From: Cognatilysobacter segetis | GTDB taxonomy: Bacteria > Pseudomonadota > Gammaproteobacteria > Xanthomonadales > Xanthomonadaceae | Assembly: GCF_004359965.1 (NCBI RefSeq) | Contig: NZ_SMRQ01000027.1 | Location: 1 to 51,344 of the forward strand | Reading direction: 5' to 3' | Length of the DNA: 51,344 bases | Shown here: positions 9,819-17,058 of the stretch, one piece after another | How positions within the stretch are numbered: the stretch's first letter is position 1 | Layout: each line of letters begins with the position of its first letter | Position numbers and translations under genes: made by a program | The notes under the pieces: model-generated | Seen by the model: the letters and a program-made list of their open reading frames with translations, nothing else | Database searches by the model: none | Told to the model about the DNA's origin: nothing

Positions 9819-9848
9819 TTGCCGCGGGACAGTGAGCCCGCCTATACT
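9819..9848 (+). promoter_or_regulatory. Predicted sigma70 promoter for tRNA-Glu
   Basis: A -35 hexamer TTGCCG (9819-9824) and a -10 hexamer TATACT (9843-9848) are separated by 18 bases. Transcription would begin near 9855, about 33 bases ahead of the tRNA. The -10 is close to consensus and stands out in this GC-rich DNA. Confidence 0.6.
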
Positions 9849-9887
9849 ACACGCCGCGCCGGACGGAGCTTCCAGCGCTTTCCTCTT

Positions 9888-9963
9888 GCTCCCTTCGTCT
9901 AGAGGCCTAGGACGTGGCCCTCTCAAGGCTAAAACACGGGTTCGAATCCCGTAGGGAGCGCCA
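9888..9963 (+). tRNA. tRNA-Glu, anticodon CTC
   Basis: The 76-nt gene includes an encoded CCA. The acceptor arms GCTCCCT and AGGGAGC pair, the D-arm region GTCTAGAGGCCTAGGAC is the classic tRNA-Glu form, and the T-arm ACGGG-TTCGAAT-CCCGT is perfect. The anticodon loop CTCTCAA gives anticodon CTC, reading GAG. The anticodon stem TGGCC/GGCTA has one G-U pair. Confidence 0.96.
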
Positions 9964-10009
9964 TATACACGGTCCGGCGCACTGCTCAGTCGCGACAGGC
10001 CACACCGGC

Positions 10010-10040
10010 AACCCGTGCAGCGATGCGCGGGTTGTTTCGT
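10010..10040 (+). terminator. Rho-independent terminator after tRNA-Glu
   Basis: A 10-bp stem (AACCCGTGCA pairing with TGCGCGGGTT, one G-U) closes a GCGA tetraloop at 10010-10033 and is followed by GTTTCGTTT. It lies between tRNA-Glu and fdxA, so the tRNA is probably a separate transcript. Confidence 0.65.
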
Positions 10041-10083
10041 TTCAGGCGGCGTAAAATCGCCGCGCTCCCACGGAATCGCCGCC

Positions 10084-10407
10084 ATGCCCTTCGTCGTCAC
10101 CGAGAACTGCATCAAGTGCAAGTACACCGACTGTGTCGAGGTCTGCCCGGTCGACTGTTTCCGCGAAGGTCCGAACTTCCTGGTGATCGATCCGGACGAG
10201 TGCATCGACTGCACGCTCTGCGAGCCCGAGTGTCCGATCAACGCGATCTACCCGGAGGATGACGTGCCCGCCGGGCAGGAGTCGTTCATCGCGCTCAATG
10301 CCGAGCTGTCGAAGGAATGGCCGGCGATCACCGCCCGCAGGGACGCGCCTGCGGATGCCGCCGAGTGGGAAGGCAAGCCGAACAAGCTGCCGTTGCTCGA
10401 ACGCTGA
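10084..10407 (+). CDS. fdxA: 7Fe ferredoxin FdxA
   Basis: The 107-residue protein has the two cluster-binding patterns of Azotobacter FdI-type ferredoxins. The first is C-x2-C-x7-C-x3-CP near the N-terminus ([18 protein letters not shown]), with the extra spacing of a [3Fe-4S] site. The second is C-x2-C-x2-C-x3-CP ([12 protein letters not shown]) for [4Fe-4S]. It is a small cytoplasmic electron carrier. The gene is monocistronic, with one terminator before it and another after it. Confidence 0.95.
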   Translation: MPFVVTENCIKCKYTDCVEVCPVDCFREGPNFLVIDPDECIDCTLCEPECPINAIYPEDDVPAGQESFIALNAELSKEWPAITARRDAPADAAEWEGKPNKLPLLER

Positions 10408-10427
10408 GCGCGGGACCATCCAGACGA

Positions 10428-10453
10428 AAACGGGCGCCGCGGGGCGCCCGTTT
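10428..10453. terminator. Bidirectional terminator between fdxA and the BamC-like gene
   Basis: A perfect 11-bp inverted repeat (AAACGGGCGCC / GGCGCCCGTTT) with a GCGG loop has A runs on one side and T runs on the other. It can therefore end fdxA on the plus strand and the dapA-lipoprotein transcript on the minus strand. Confidence 0.8.
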
Positions 10454-10476
10454 CGCTTGATGTGGACGGCGACCGA

Positions 10477-10974
10477 TCAGGGAGCGAGCGAGGCCTTGAG
10501 CGCGGCGACGAGGCGTCGCGCGGCATCGCCCGTCGCCGGCAGCCCGCGCGGGTCGATCGCGGCGACGTAGCTGTTCCCGCCCGCGCCCGCGCTGACGCGC
10601 ACGAGGAAGTTGGAGCCGCCGTAGTTCACGTCGTAGGCGCCGAGCAACGGGGCACGGTTGGCGATCACCGCACCGGGCACGCTGCCCAGGGCGGTGCCGA
10701 GCTTGGCGTACGCGTCCTCACGCGAGCCGGCGACCGTGAACCCGAGCGACGACGACTGTGCGGCCGCCTGCTGCGCGCCCGAGGAGGTCATGCTGCTCGC
10801 GGTCGCCGACGCGGTGGTCGCGGACGTGTCGAGCGGCGGCGGCACTTCCAGCGGTCGCGATTCGACCGGGCCGCTGTAGAGCTTCGAGCCCTTGTGGAAC
10901 CAGCCGCAGCCGGTGGCGGTAGCGGCGACCGCCACTGCCAGAAGGGCGACGCGCACGGGGGACAGCTTGGACAT
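10477..10974 (-). CDS. Short BamC-like outer-membrane lipoprotein
   Basis: This 165-residue protein starts MSKLSPVRVALLAVAVAA and has a lipobox-like TATGC with Cys at about residue 23. The lipobox is weak, with no Leu at -3. The mature protein starts with an extended region including RPLEVPPPLD, like the BamC/NlpB family. A Ser/Thr/Ala linker and a single alpha/beta domain of about 80 residues follow. Being directly downstream of dapA (13 bases) fits BamC, since nlpB follows dapA in E. coli. BamC is a periplasm-facing component of the BAM outer-membrane assembly complex. At 165 residues it is about half the E. coli length, with one helix-grip-type domain instead of two. Assignment is by context plus the N-terminal motif. 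Confidence 0.6.
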   Translation of the reverse strand: MSKLSPVRVALLAVAVAATATGCGWFHKGSKLYSGPVESRPLEVPPPLDTSATTASATASSMTSSGAQQAAAQSSSLGFTVAGSREDAYAKLGTALGSVPGAVIANRAPLLGAYDVNYGGSNFLVRVSAGAGGNSYVAAIDPRGLPATGDAARRLVAALKASLAP

Positions 10975-10987
10975 GGACGCTCCGGGT

Positions 10988-11890
10988 TCAGGCCGCGACG
11001 ACGGTGCGGCAGGCGGTTTCGAGTTGCTGGATGAGGCCGGCCAACCGCGTCGCCGACTCGGCATGCGCGGGAGACAGTTCGATGAGCGGGAGGCGCAGGC
11101 CGTGCCCGATGCCCAGGCGCGCCAGCAGCGCCTTGACCGGAATCGGGTTCGGCTCGACGCCGAGGAAATCGTAGAGCTCGTGCAACTGCGCATCGACGTC
11201 CGCGGCGCCCGGGTCGCGCGCCCGCGCCAGGTCGCACAGGCGACGGAACATCCCCGGCACGACGTTCGAGGCCACGGAGATCACCCCGTCGGCGCCCTGG
11301 AGCATCGCACGGCAGGCCGTGGCGTCGTCGCCACTGAGCACCGCGAAGCCGGCGTCGCGGAAGGCCAGCAGCGCGGCCATGCGCTCGGGCTCGCTGCGGG
11401 CTTCCTTGATGCCCACGATGCGTGGATGGCCGGCGAGCTCGGCCACCGTCTCCGGCAGCAGGTCGCAGCCGGTCCGGCCGGGCACGTTGTAGAGCACGAT
11501 GGGCAGCGCGGCGTCGCTCGCGAGCGCCCGGTAGTGCGCGACCAGGCCCGCCTGCGTCGGCCGCACGTAGGGTGGCGTGACCACCAGCGCCGCGTCGGCG
11601 CCCAGCGCCGCGACACGGCGCGTGAGCTCGATGGTCTTGAGCGTGTTCGACAGTCCGGTGCCGGCCAGCACGGGGATGCGCCCCCCGACCGTTTCCACCG
11701 CCATGCGCAGCAGCAGGTCGTACTCGGGATCGAGCAATGCGGCGGCCTCGCCGGTCGAGCCGGCGACGACCACGCCCTGCGTGCCGGCGTCGAGCTGCTG
11801 GCGCAGCAGGCGTTGCCACGCGTCGAGGTCGAGTTCGCCGGACACGTCGAAGGGCGTGGCCAGCGCGGTGATGCTGCCGCTGAGTCGCAA
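10988..11890 (-). CDS. dapA: 4-hydroxy-tetrahydrodipicolinate synthase (TTG start)
   Basis: The 300-residue aldolase carries GSTGEAAAL (phosphate/pyruvate pocket), [10 protein letters not shown] with the catalytic Tyr, and [11 protein letters not shown] with the Schiff-base Lys. It condenses pyruvate and aspartate semialdehyde, the first lysine/diaminopimelate-specific step. No ATG fits: the conserved N-terminus [13 protein letters not shown] follows a TTG (11888-11890) preceded by GGAGG six bases upstream, so I start there. The next in-frame ATG upstream is far away, beyond the divergent gcvR start. It is followed closely by the BamC-like lipoprotein gene. Confidence 0.93.
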   Translation of the reverse strand: MRLSGSITALATPFDVSGELDLDAWQRLLRQQLDAGTQGVVVAGSTGEAAALLDPEYDLLLRMAVETVGGRIPVLAGTGLSNTLKTIELTRRVAALGADAALVVTPPYVRPTQAGLVAHYRALASDAALPIVLYNVPGRTGCDLLPETVAELAGHPRIVGIKEARSEPERMAALLAFRDAGFAVLSGDDATACRAMLQGADGVISVASNVVPGMFRRLCDLARARDPGAADVDAQLHELYDFLGVEPNPIPVKALLARLGIGHGLRLPLIELSPAHAESATRLAGLIQQLETACRTVVAA

Positions 11891-11951
11891 AGGGAGCCTC
11901 CGCGGATGCAGAAAAGTCGTCGGATGGGCGCAGTATGCGCGGGCGGATGTT

Positions 11952-11983
11952 ACTTGCGGCGAAAAACCGGCGGCAAGTATCCT
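11952..11983 (+). promoter_or_regulatory. Candidate gcvR-side promoter with embedded inverted repeat
   Basis: TTGCGG (11954-11959) and TATCCT (11978-11983) form a possible -35/-10 pair with an 18-base spacer, reading toward the ACT-domain gene. The inverted repeat ACTTGC (11952-11957) / GCAAGT (11973-11978) spans the spacer and touches both hexamers, as an operator might. It sits in the dapA/gcvR divergent gap. Confidence 0.4.
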
Positions 11984-12056
11984 GTCGGGCCGCGGATGCG
12001 GCTTTCCACCGGCAGCTCCGCCGGGCTCTCCCCTCCTCCCGATCGCAGGCGCCGCC

Positions 12057-12617
12057 TTGACCGACACCGCTCCCCGGCCGTCGCCGAACGAAAACCATCT
12101 GCTGATCAACGCGTACACCACGCATCCGGCCTCGCCCCTGCTGATGGTCACGCGCCGCATCGCCGACAGCGGATGCAACATGGTCGACGCGCGCCTGTCG
12201 ACGGTGGGCCGCGATGTGTCGGTCACCGCGCTGGCGGTCGGCTCGTGGGACGCGGTCGCCAAGCTCGAGGCGATGCTCACGCGGCTGGAGCGCGAGGAAG
12301 GCCTGAAGCTGGTCTGGTACCGCACCGGCCCGAAGCCCGTGCAGTCGAACCTGCTGCCGTACGTCGTCGAAGTGGTCGCGGCCGACAAGGCGGGCATCCT
12401 GTTCCAGCTCGCCGACTTCTTCGACCGCCAGGGGATCACGATCGAGACGCTGCACTGCTCGCGCTACCGCGCCATGCAGACCGGCGCCGACATGTTCTCG
12501 GCCCAGCTGACCATCGGCGTGCCGTCGAGCATGCACATCGCGGCGCTGCGCGACGACTTCCTCGAGTTCTGCGATCACCTGAACCTCGATGCGATCATGG
12601 ATCCCATGAAGTTCTGA
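12057..12617 (+). CDS. gcvR: Glycine cleavage system transcriptional repressor-like protein (two ACT domains)
   Basis: The 186-residue protein is built of two ACT domains, roughly residues 12-88 and 100-180. It has [28 protein letters not shown] in the first and a [20 protein letters not shown] segment in the second. This is the GcvR architecture, in which the protein binds GcvA and glycine to control the glycine cleavage system. The TTG at 12057 is used because the conserved first beta strand lies upstream of the first ATG (12145). The Shine-Dalgarno sequence is weak. It is divergent from dapA and 47 bases ahead of bcp. A role outside glycine metabolism cannot be excluded. Confidence 0.8.
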   Translation: MTDTAPRPSPNENHLLINAYTTHPASPLLMVTRRIADSGCNMVDARLSTVGRDVSVTALAVGSWDAVAKLEAMLTRLEREEGLKLVWYRTGPKPVQSNLLPYVVEVVAADKAGILFQLADFFDRQGITIETLHCSRYRAMQTGADMFSAQLTIGVPSSMHIAALRDDFLEFCDHLNLDAIMDPMKF

Positions 12618-12664
12618 TCCGCCCGCGACGCGCGCTGCGCGTCGACTTCGTCCCAGGAAACGCC

Positions 12665-13153
12665 ATGTCCGCGCCCGCCCCGATCGCCGGCCCCGGCGAC
12701 ACCGTTCCCGACCTTCCGCTGGCGCTCGCCAGCGGCGCCGCCACGTCGCTCGCCGCCTACCGCGGTCGCTGGCTCGTGCTGTACTTTTATCCGAAGGACA
12801 GCACGCCCGGCTGCACCACCGAAGGGCTCGACTTCAATGCGCTGCTGCCGGAATTCGAGGCCGCGGACGCCGCGGTGCTGGGCGTGTCGCGCGACACCGT
12901 GAAGTCGCACCAGAACTTCCGCGCCAGGCAGGGGTTCGTATTCGACCTCGTCAGCGATCGCGACGAAGCCCTGTGCCGGGCGTTCGATGTGATCCGCGAG
13001 AAGACGCTGTACGGCCGCACCTCCCTCGGGATCGAGCGCAGCACCTTCCTGATCGATCCGGCCGGCCGCGTCGCCCACGTCTGGCGGCCGGTGAAGGTCG
13101 CGGGCCATGCCGCGGCCGTACTGGCGACGCTCCGCGAACTCAGCGGCGGCTGA
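12665..13153 (+). CDS. bcp: Thioredoxin-dependent peroxiredoxin of the Bcp/PrxQ family
   Basis: The 162-residue protein has the PrxQ core: FYPKDSTPGCTTEG with peroxidatic Cys50 and the conserved Thr/Pro, then LGVSRDTVKSH and IERSTFLIDPAGRV. It reduces hydroperoxides in the cytoplasm using thioredoxin. The usual resolving Cys five residues after the peroxidatic one is absent (CTTEGLD). The alternative resolving position known from Xanthomonas PrxQ, in the NFxAxQGF stretch, is Arg86 here (NFRARQG). The only other Cys is Cys104. It may therefore be a 1-Cys enzyme or use Cys104. It lies 47 bases after gcvR. Confidence 0.93.
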   Translation: MSAPAPIAGPGDTVPDLPLALASGAATSLAAYRGRWLVLYFYPKDSTPGCTTEGLDFNALLPEFEAADAAVLGVSRDTVKSHQNFRARQGFVFDLVSDRDEALCRAFDVIREKTLYGRTSLGIERSTFLIDPAGRVAHVWRPVKVAGHAAAVLATLRELSGG

Positions 13154-13229
13154 ATACGCTTCACCCGTCACGCCAGCGGCGCTATCGTGACCCGTCGGCG
13201 CGCGACGGGCGCGCATCACGGAGCGGCAG

Positions 13230-14626
13230 ATGACGTCAGGCAAGCGGACCTACGTGCTGGACACCAACGTCCTGATGCACGACCCGACCGCGCTGTTCCG
13301 GTTCGAGGAGCACGACGTCTACCTGCCGATGCAGGTGATCGAGGAACTCGATCGCGGCAAGAAGGGCACGTCCGAGGCGAGCCGCAATGCGCGGCAGGCC
13401 AGCCGCTACCTCAACGAACTCATCCAGTCGCACGGCCACGAGGCGCTCTCCGCCGGCGTGCCGCTGATGCAGCCCGAGGGGCTCAACCTGCGGGGCCCGC
13501 AGAGCGTCGGGCGCCTGCGCTTCCAGACGCAGCCGAACGAGATCACCCCCAAGTTCGGTGCGGTCGTGCCGGACAACGCCATCCTCGGCGCGGTCGAGGC
13601 GCTGCAGCAGCGCGAGCCCGACAGCGCGGTCGTCCTCGTATCGAAGGACATCAACCTGCGCATCAAGGCCGCGATCGCCGGCCTGTCGTCCGAGGACTAC
13701 GAGAACGACCGCGCGCTCACCGACCTCGACCTGCTGTTCACCGGCGTCACCGAGCTGCCGGAGGATTTCTGGCAGCGGCACGGCAAGGGCCTGCGCTCGT
13801 GGACCGAGCGCGGCCGCACGTACTACGAGATCGCGCGTGCCGACGGCGACGACTGGTACGCGAACCAGTTCCTGCACCTGCCCGGCGACGAGGAAGCCGA
13901 ACTGCGCGTGGTCGGCGTCGACGACCAGCGCGTGCGACTGCAGATCGTCGACGACTTCCGCACGCCGCAGCATGCGGTCTGGGGCATCCACGCGCGCAAT
14001 CGCGAGCAGAACTTCGCACTGAACGCGCTGATGAATCCCAAGTGGATTTCGTGTCGCTGCTCGGCACGGCCGGCACCGGCAAGACGCTGCTCGCGCTCGC
14101 CGCGGGGCTTGCGCAGACGATGGACCAGCAGATCTACCGCGAGATCATCATGACCCGCGCGACGGTGAGCGTCGGCGAGGACATCGGCTTCCTGCCGGGT
14201 ACCGAGGAAGAAAAGATGACGCCCTGGATGGGCGCGCTGACCGACAACCTCGAAGTGCTGACGAGCAACCAGGAAGGCGGCAGCTGGGGACGGGCTGCGA
14301 CGAACGACCTGCTGGCCTCGCGGATCAAGATCCGCTCCATGAACTTCATGCGCGGCCGCACCTTCCTGTCGCGTTACGTGATCCTCGACGAGGCGCAGAA
14401 CCTCACGCCCAAGCAGATGAAGACGCTGGTGACCCGCGCCGGTCCCGGCACGAAGATCGTCTGCCTCGGCAATCTCGAGCAGATCGACACGCCCTACCTC
14501 ACCGAAACGACGTCCGGCCTCACCTACGTCGTCGACCGATTCAAGGCGTGGCCGCACAGCGCGCACGTGACGCTCCGCCGGGGCGAGCGTTCGCGTTTGG
14601 CGGACTTCGCCTCCGACGTCCTGTGA
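13230..14626 (+). pseudogene. phoH: PhoH family PIN-ATPase, reading frame broken by a one-base loss
   Basis: An ATG at 13230 opens an N-terminal PIN domain (TYVLDTNVLMHDPTALF) followed by the PhoH linker, up to NFALNALMNP near residue 270. The frame then leaves the family sequence and stops at 14153. The rest of PhoH continues in the -1 frame from about 14039 as QVDFVSLLGTAGTGKT (Walker A), then VILDEAQNLTPKQMK (Walker B), to a stop at 14626. Restoring one base in the C run at 14037-14039 gives a 465-residue protein of normal length. PhoH2-type proteins are predicted RNA helicase/RNases. Both halves are well conserved, so this is either a sequencing slip or a recent mutation. The end overlaps thiD as GTGA. 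Confidence 0.9.
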
Positions 14627-15417
14627 CGCTGTCGGTCCTCACGATCGCCGGATCCGACTCCGGTGGCGGGGCCGGCATCCAGGCCGACCTCAAGACCTTC
14701 GCCGCGCATCGCGTGCACGGCCTGAGCGCGATCGCGGCGCTGACGGCGCAGAACACACGCGGCGTCACCGGCGTCGCCGTCACCGACCCGGCCTTCATCG
14801 CCGAGCAGGTCGATGCCTGCTTCGCCGATTTCGAGGTGCGCGCGGTCAAGCTGGGAATGCTCGCGAACGCCGAGGTGATCCACGCGGTCTCGGATGCGCT
14901 GGAGCGCCAGCATCCGGTGCCGGTGGTGGTGGATCCCGTCATGGTGGCGACGTCGGGCGCCGCCCTGCTCGATCCCGATGCCGTCGGCGCACTGCGCGAT
15001 CGCCTGCTGCCGATGGCGGCCGTGCTGACGCCCAACGTGCCCGAGGCCGAGGTGCTGCTCGCGCGCCACATCATCGACCACGAGGATGTCCTCGAGGCCT
15101 CGCGCGCGCTGATCGCGCGCGGCTGCCGTGGCGTCCTGCTGAAGGGCGGCCACCTGCGCGGGGACGGTCCGGTGGTCGACCTGCTCGCGCTTCCGGGCGG
15201 CCGGACCGAGCGCTTCGAGCATCCGCGCCTGGCGGTCCGCGCGCATGGCACGGGCTGCACGCTCGCGTCCGCCATCGCGGCCAACCTCGCGCTGGGGCAC
15301 TCGCTCGCCGCGGCCTGCGCGCGCGGCACCGACTACGTGCACCGCGCGCTGCTGCAGGGGTACCGGCCGGGCCGCAGCGACATCACTGTCCTGGATCACT
15401 TCGCCGCGGGCCGATGA
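14623..15417 (+). CDS. thiD: Hydroxymethylpyrimidine/phosphomethylpyrimidine kinase
   Basis: The 264-residue ribokinase-fold kinase reads [24 protein letters not shown] from a GTG at 14623 that overlaps the phoH stop (GTGA). The motif [19 protein letters not shown] near the C-terminus contains the anion-hole and catalytic residues, and [11 protein letters not shown] is also typical. ThiD phosphorylates HMP twice to give HMP-PP for thiamine assembly. The upstream ATG extension lies within phoH and is rejected. The downstream hydrolase overlaps it by ATGA. Confidence 0.93.
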   Translation: MTLSVLTIAGSDSGGGAGIQADLKTFAAHRVHGLSAIAALTAQNTRGVTGVAVTDPAFIAEQVDACFADFEVRAVKLGMLANAEVIHAVSDALERQHPVPVVVDPVMVATSGAALLDPDAVGALRDRLLPMAAVLTPNVPEAEVLLARHIIDHEDVLEASRALIARGCRGVLLKGGHLRGDGPVVDLLALPGGRTERFEHPRLAVRAHGTGCTLASAIAANLALGHSLAAACARGTDYVHRALLQGYRPGRSDITVLDHFAAGR

Positions 15418-16244
15418 CCGTCAGCGCGCGTTGGCTGCCGTGCCGGAGCGAGGACGGCCATGCCTGGGAGGCGCTCGCGGTCTCGGGCGACCGCGTGGAC
15501 CGCGTGCTCACCTGGATTCCCGCGCTCGGCGTGCCGGCGCGCACGTACGAAGCGTTCGCCGCCGAACTCGCGCGCCGCGGCATCGCGGTCGTGGTCCACG
15601 AATGGCGGGGATTCGGCAGCAGTTCGTGGCGCGCCGCCCGCGATCGCGACTGGGCGTATCGCGAACTGCTCCTTCTCGACATACCCGGGACACTCGGCGC
15701 CGCCGCCGCGGAATTCGGCCGCGTGGACGTCATCGGCGGCCACAGCCTCGGGGGTCAGCTTGCCGCGTGCTCGCTCGCACTCGCGCCCCGCCGCATCGGC
15801 GCGCTCTGGCTGGTCGCCAGCGGCTCGCCCTACTGGCGCGCATTTCCGCGCCGGGTCGGCTTGTGGCTGCCTGCGGCCTACCGGCTGCTGGCGGCGATGG
15901 CGAGCGCGTTCGGTTCGCTCCCGGGTCGGCGCATCGGCTTCGGAGGCAACGAGGCGCGCGGCGTGATCCGAGATTGGTCGCGCACCGGCCTGACCGGCCG
16001 CTATGCGGCGCCGGGCGTAGGCGACATCGAGCCACGCCTGCGCGAGGTCGACGTGCCGGTGCGCGCCGTGTTGCCGGCACGCGATTGGCTGGCGCCGAGT
16101 TCGTCGCTCGATTACCTGCTGTCCAAGACCGCCTGCCGCGATCGCCACGTCGCGATACTCGACACCGATGCGCTCGGCGCGCATGCCGATCACTTCGCCT
16201 GGATGCGCGCGCCCGGGACCGTCGTCGACGAGCTGGCCCGCTGA
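15414..16244 (+). CDS. Alpha/beta hydrolase of unknown substrate
   Basis: The 276-residue protein has the nucleophile elbow GGHSLGG with Ser111 and an oxyanion-type HEWRGFGSS segment at about 62-70. A late Asp (PARDWLAP) and a His in GAHADHFAWM near residue 260 could complete the triad. No signal peptide is seen, so it is probably cytoplasmic. It overlaps thiD by 4 bases (ATGA), suggesting a phoH-thiD-hydrolase transcript. Substrate is unknown. Confidence 0.75.
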   Translation: MTVSARWLPCRSEDGHAWEALAVSGDRVDRVLTWIPALGVPARTYEAFAAELARRGIAVVVHEWRGFGSSSWRAARDRDWAYRELLLLDIPGTLGAAAAEFGRVDVIGGHSLGGQLAACSLALAPRRIGALWLVASGSPYWRAFPRRVGLWLPAAYRLLAAMASAFGSLPGRRIGFGGNEARGVIRDWSRTGLTGRYAAPGVGDIEPRLREVDVPVRAVLPARDWLAPSSSLDYLLSKTACRDRHVAILDTDALGAHADHFAWMRAPGTVVDELAR

Positions 16245-16349
16245 CCGATTCGAGGGCGAGGCATCGCGGCAACGCCCCGGCCGCCGAGCGGTCATCGACG
16301 CGCATTTGTCGATTACGCCGGCAATTCAGAGGTGTGCACCTGCGAACGC

Positions 16350-16385
16350 ACAAACAAAAAGACCGATGGTTTCCCATCGGTCTTT
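16350..16385 (-). terminator. Rho-independent terminator of the tRNA-Arg transcript
   Basis: A perfect 12-bp stem (AAAGACCGATGG / CCATCGGTCTTT) with a 4-base loop is followed, on the minus strand, by a T-rich tail (TTTTTGTTTG). It lies 11 bases beyond the 3' end of tRNA-Arg. It may also serve the plus-strand hydrolase transcript, though the plus-side T run is shorter. Confidence 0.85.
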
Positions 16386-16395
16386 CCGTCTTGTA

Positions 16396-16472
16396 TGGCG
16401 CGCCCGGAAGGATTCGAACCTCCGACCCCCAAGTTCGTAGCCTGGTGCTCTATCCAGCTGAGCTACGGGCGC
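16396..16472 (-). tRNA. tRNA-Arg, anticodon ACG
   Basis: The 77-nt gene includes an encoded CCA. GCGCCCG pairs with CGGGCGC, the D-arm is GCTCAGCTGGATAGAGC, and the T-loop is GTTCGAATC. The anticodon loop CTACGAA gives ACG (A34 becomes inosine by TadA), reading CGU, CGC and CGA. Confidence 0.97.
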
Positions 16473-16483
16473 GTAGTCGAAAA

Positions 16484-16512
16484 ATTATGGCGTCCGTCGA
16501 ACCGTCCGTCAA
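16484..16512 (-). promoter_or_regulatory. Predicted sigma70 promoter for tRNA-Arg
   Basis: On the minus strand TTGACG (16507-16512) and CATAAT (16484-16489) are separated by exactly 17 bases, with the predicted start a few bases ahead of the tRNA. It is the best-matching promoter I saw in the window and gives tRNA-Arg its own transcription start, separate from tRNA-Ser. Confidence 0.7.
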
Positions 16513-16577
16513 TATTTTTCATCGAAAATCGCAGTACATATTTCTCTGCGATCGGTGCCGCGATGCGGCGGTACAAC

Positions 16578-16670
16578 TGGCGGAGACGGAGGGATTCGAA
16601 CCCTCGATGGAGCTTTTGACCCCATACTCCCTTAGCAGGGGAGCCCCTTCGGCCTCTCGGGCACGTCTCC
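16578..16670 (-). tRNA. tRNA-Ser, anticodon GCT
   Basis: The 93-nt class II tRNA ends in an encoded CCA. The acceptor arms are GGAGACG and CGTCTCC. The anticodon loop CTGCTAA gives GCT (AGU/AGC codons), and a long variable arm follows. Its position next to csrA is conserved in many gammaproteobacteria. Confidence 0.97.
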
Positions 16671-16705
16671 GGGTTTTTCCCGCGGTTAGCGCCGCGAGGC
16701 CGGGG

Positions 16706-16734
16706 ATGTTAACGCCCCGGCGGCAATGCGGCAA
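16706..16734 (-). promoter_or_regulatory. Predicted promoter for tRNA-Ser
   Basis: On the minus strand TTGCCG (16729-16734) and TAACAT (16706-16711) are 17 bases apart, in the gap between the csrA stop and the tRNA. Match quality is moderate, and read-through from csrA is an alternative. Confidence 0.45.
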
Positions 16735-16738
16735 TCCG

Positions 16739-16942
16739 TCAGCCCTGCGCGTCGTCCGCCGCCTCGTCGCGGACCTCGCCGCCACGCTGGATGCGCTGAT
16801 AGATCTCCTCGCGATGGACGGCGACGTCCTTCGGTGCGGTGATGCCGATACGCACCTGATTGCCTTTGACGCCCAGCACCGTCACCGATACCGAATCGCC
16901 GATCATCAGGGTTTCGCCGACGCGCCGCGTCAGGATAAGCAT
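16739..16942 (-). CDS. csrA: Carbon storage regulator CsrA
   Basis: The 67-residue RNA-binding protein starts [16 protein letters not shown] and continues with [16 protein letters not shown] and a [10 protein letters not shown] helix, all diagnostic of CsrA/RsmA. The ATG at 16942 has a perfect AAGGAGGT ribosome binding site, and the upstream in-frame extension is not CsrA-like. CsrA dimers bind GGA-containing sites in mRNA leaders and control translation and stability of carbon, motility and biofilm genes. It sits between alaS and tRNA-Ser, the classic location. Confidence 0.97.
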   Translation of the reverse strand: MLILTRRVGETLMIGDSVSVTVLGVKGNQVRIGITAPKDVAVHREEIYQRIQRGGEVRDEAADDAQG

Positions 16943-16946
16943 TACG

Positions 16947-16972
16947 ACCTCCTTGAACCGGCATCTTGCCGG
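16947..16972 (-). promoter_or_regulatory. csrA leader: CsrA-site-like sequence on the ribosome binding site, beside a small hairpin
   Basis: The minus-strand sequence GUUCAAGGAGGU (16947-16958) matches the known CsrA high-affinity consensus RUACARGGAUGU at 10 of 12 positions and contains the csrA Shine-Dalgarno sequence. Immediately 5' a perfect 6-bp hairpin (CCGGCA-AGA-TGCCGG, 16958-16972) abuts it. This suggests CsrA represses its own translation, as known in E. coli. Confidence 0.5.
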
Positions 16973-17058
16973 GCGCGCGGCCTCTGCCGCGCACTGATAT
17001 TTGGACACAAACGCCCGCCATGTTAGCGAGCGGCCATTTCACGCCGCAAGGAAGCTGT

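Noticed and set aside
8036-9954. Plus-strand open frames opposite folK and pcnB
   Set aside because: No family motifs. The opposite strand encodes conserved enzymes.
14030-14045. Programmed -1 frameshift in phoH
   Set aside because: The T-CCC-AAG sequence does not match a canonical X-XXY-YYZ slippery heptamer and no stimulatory structure is obvious. A one-base deletion in the C run is simpler.
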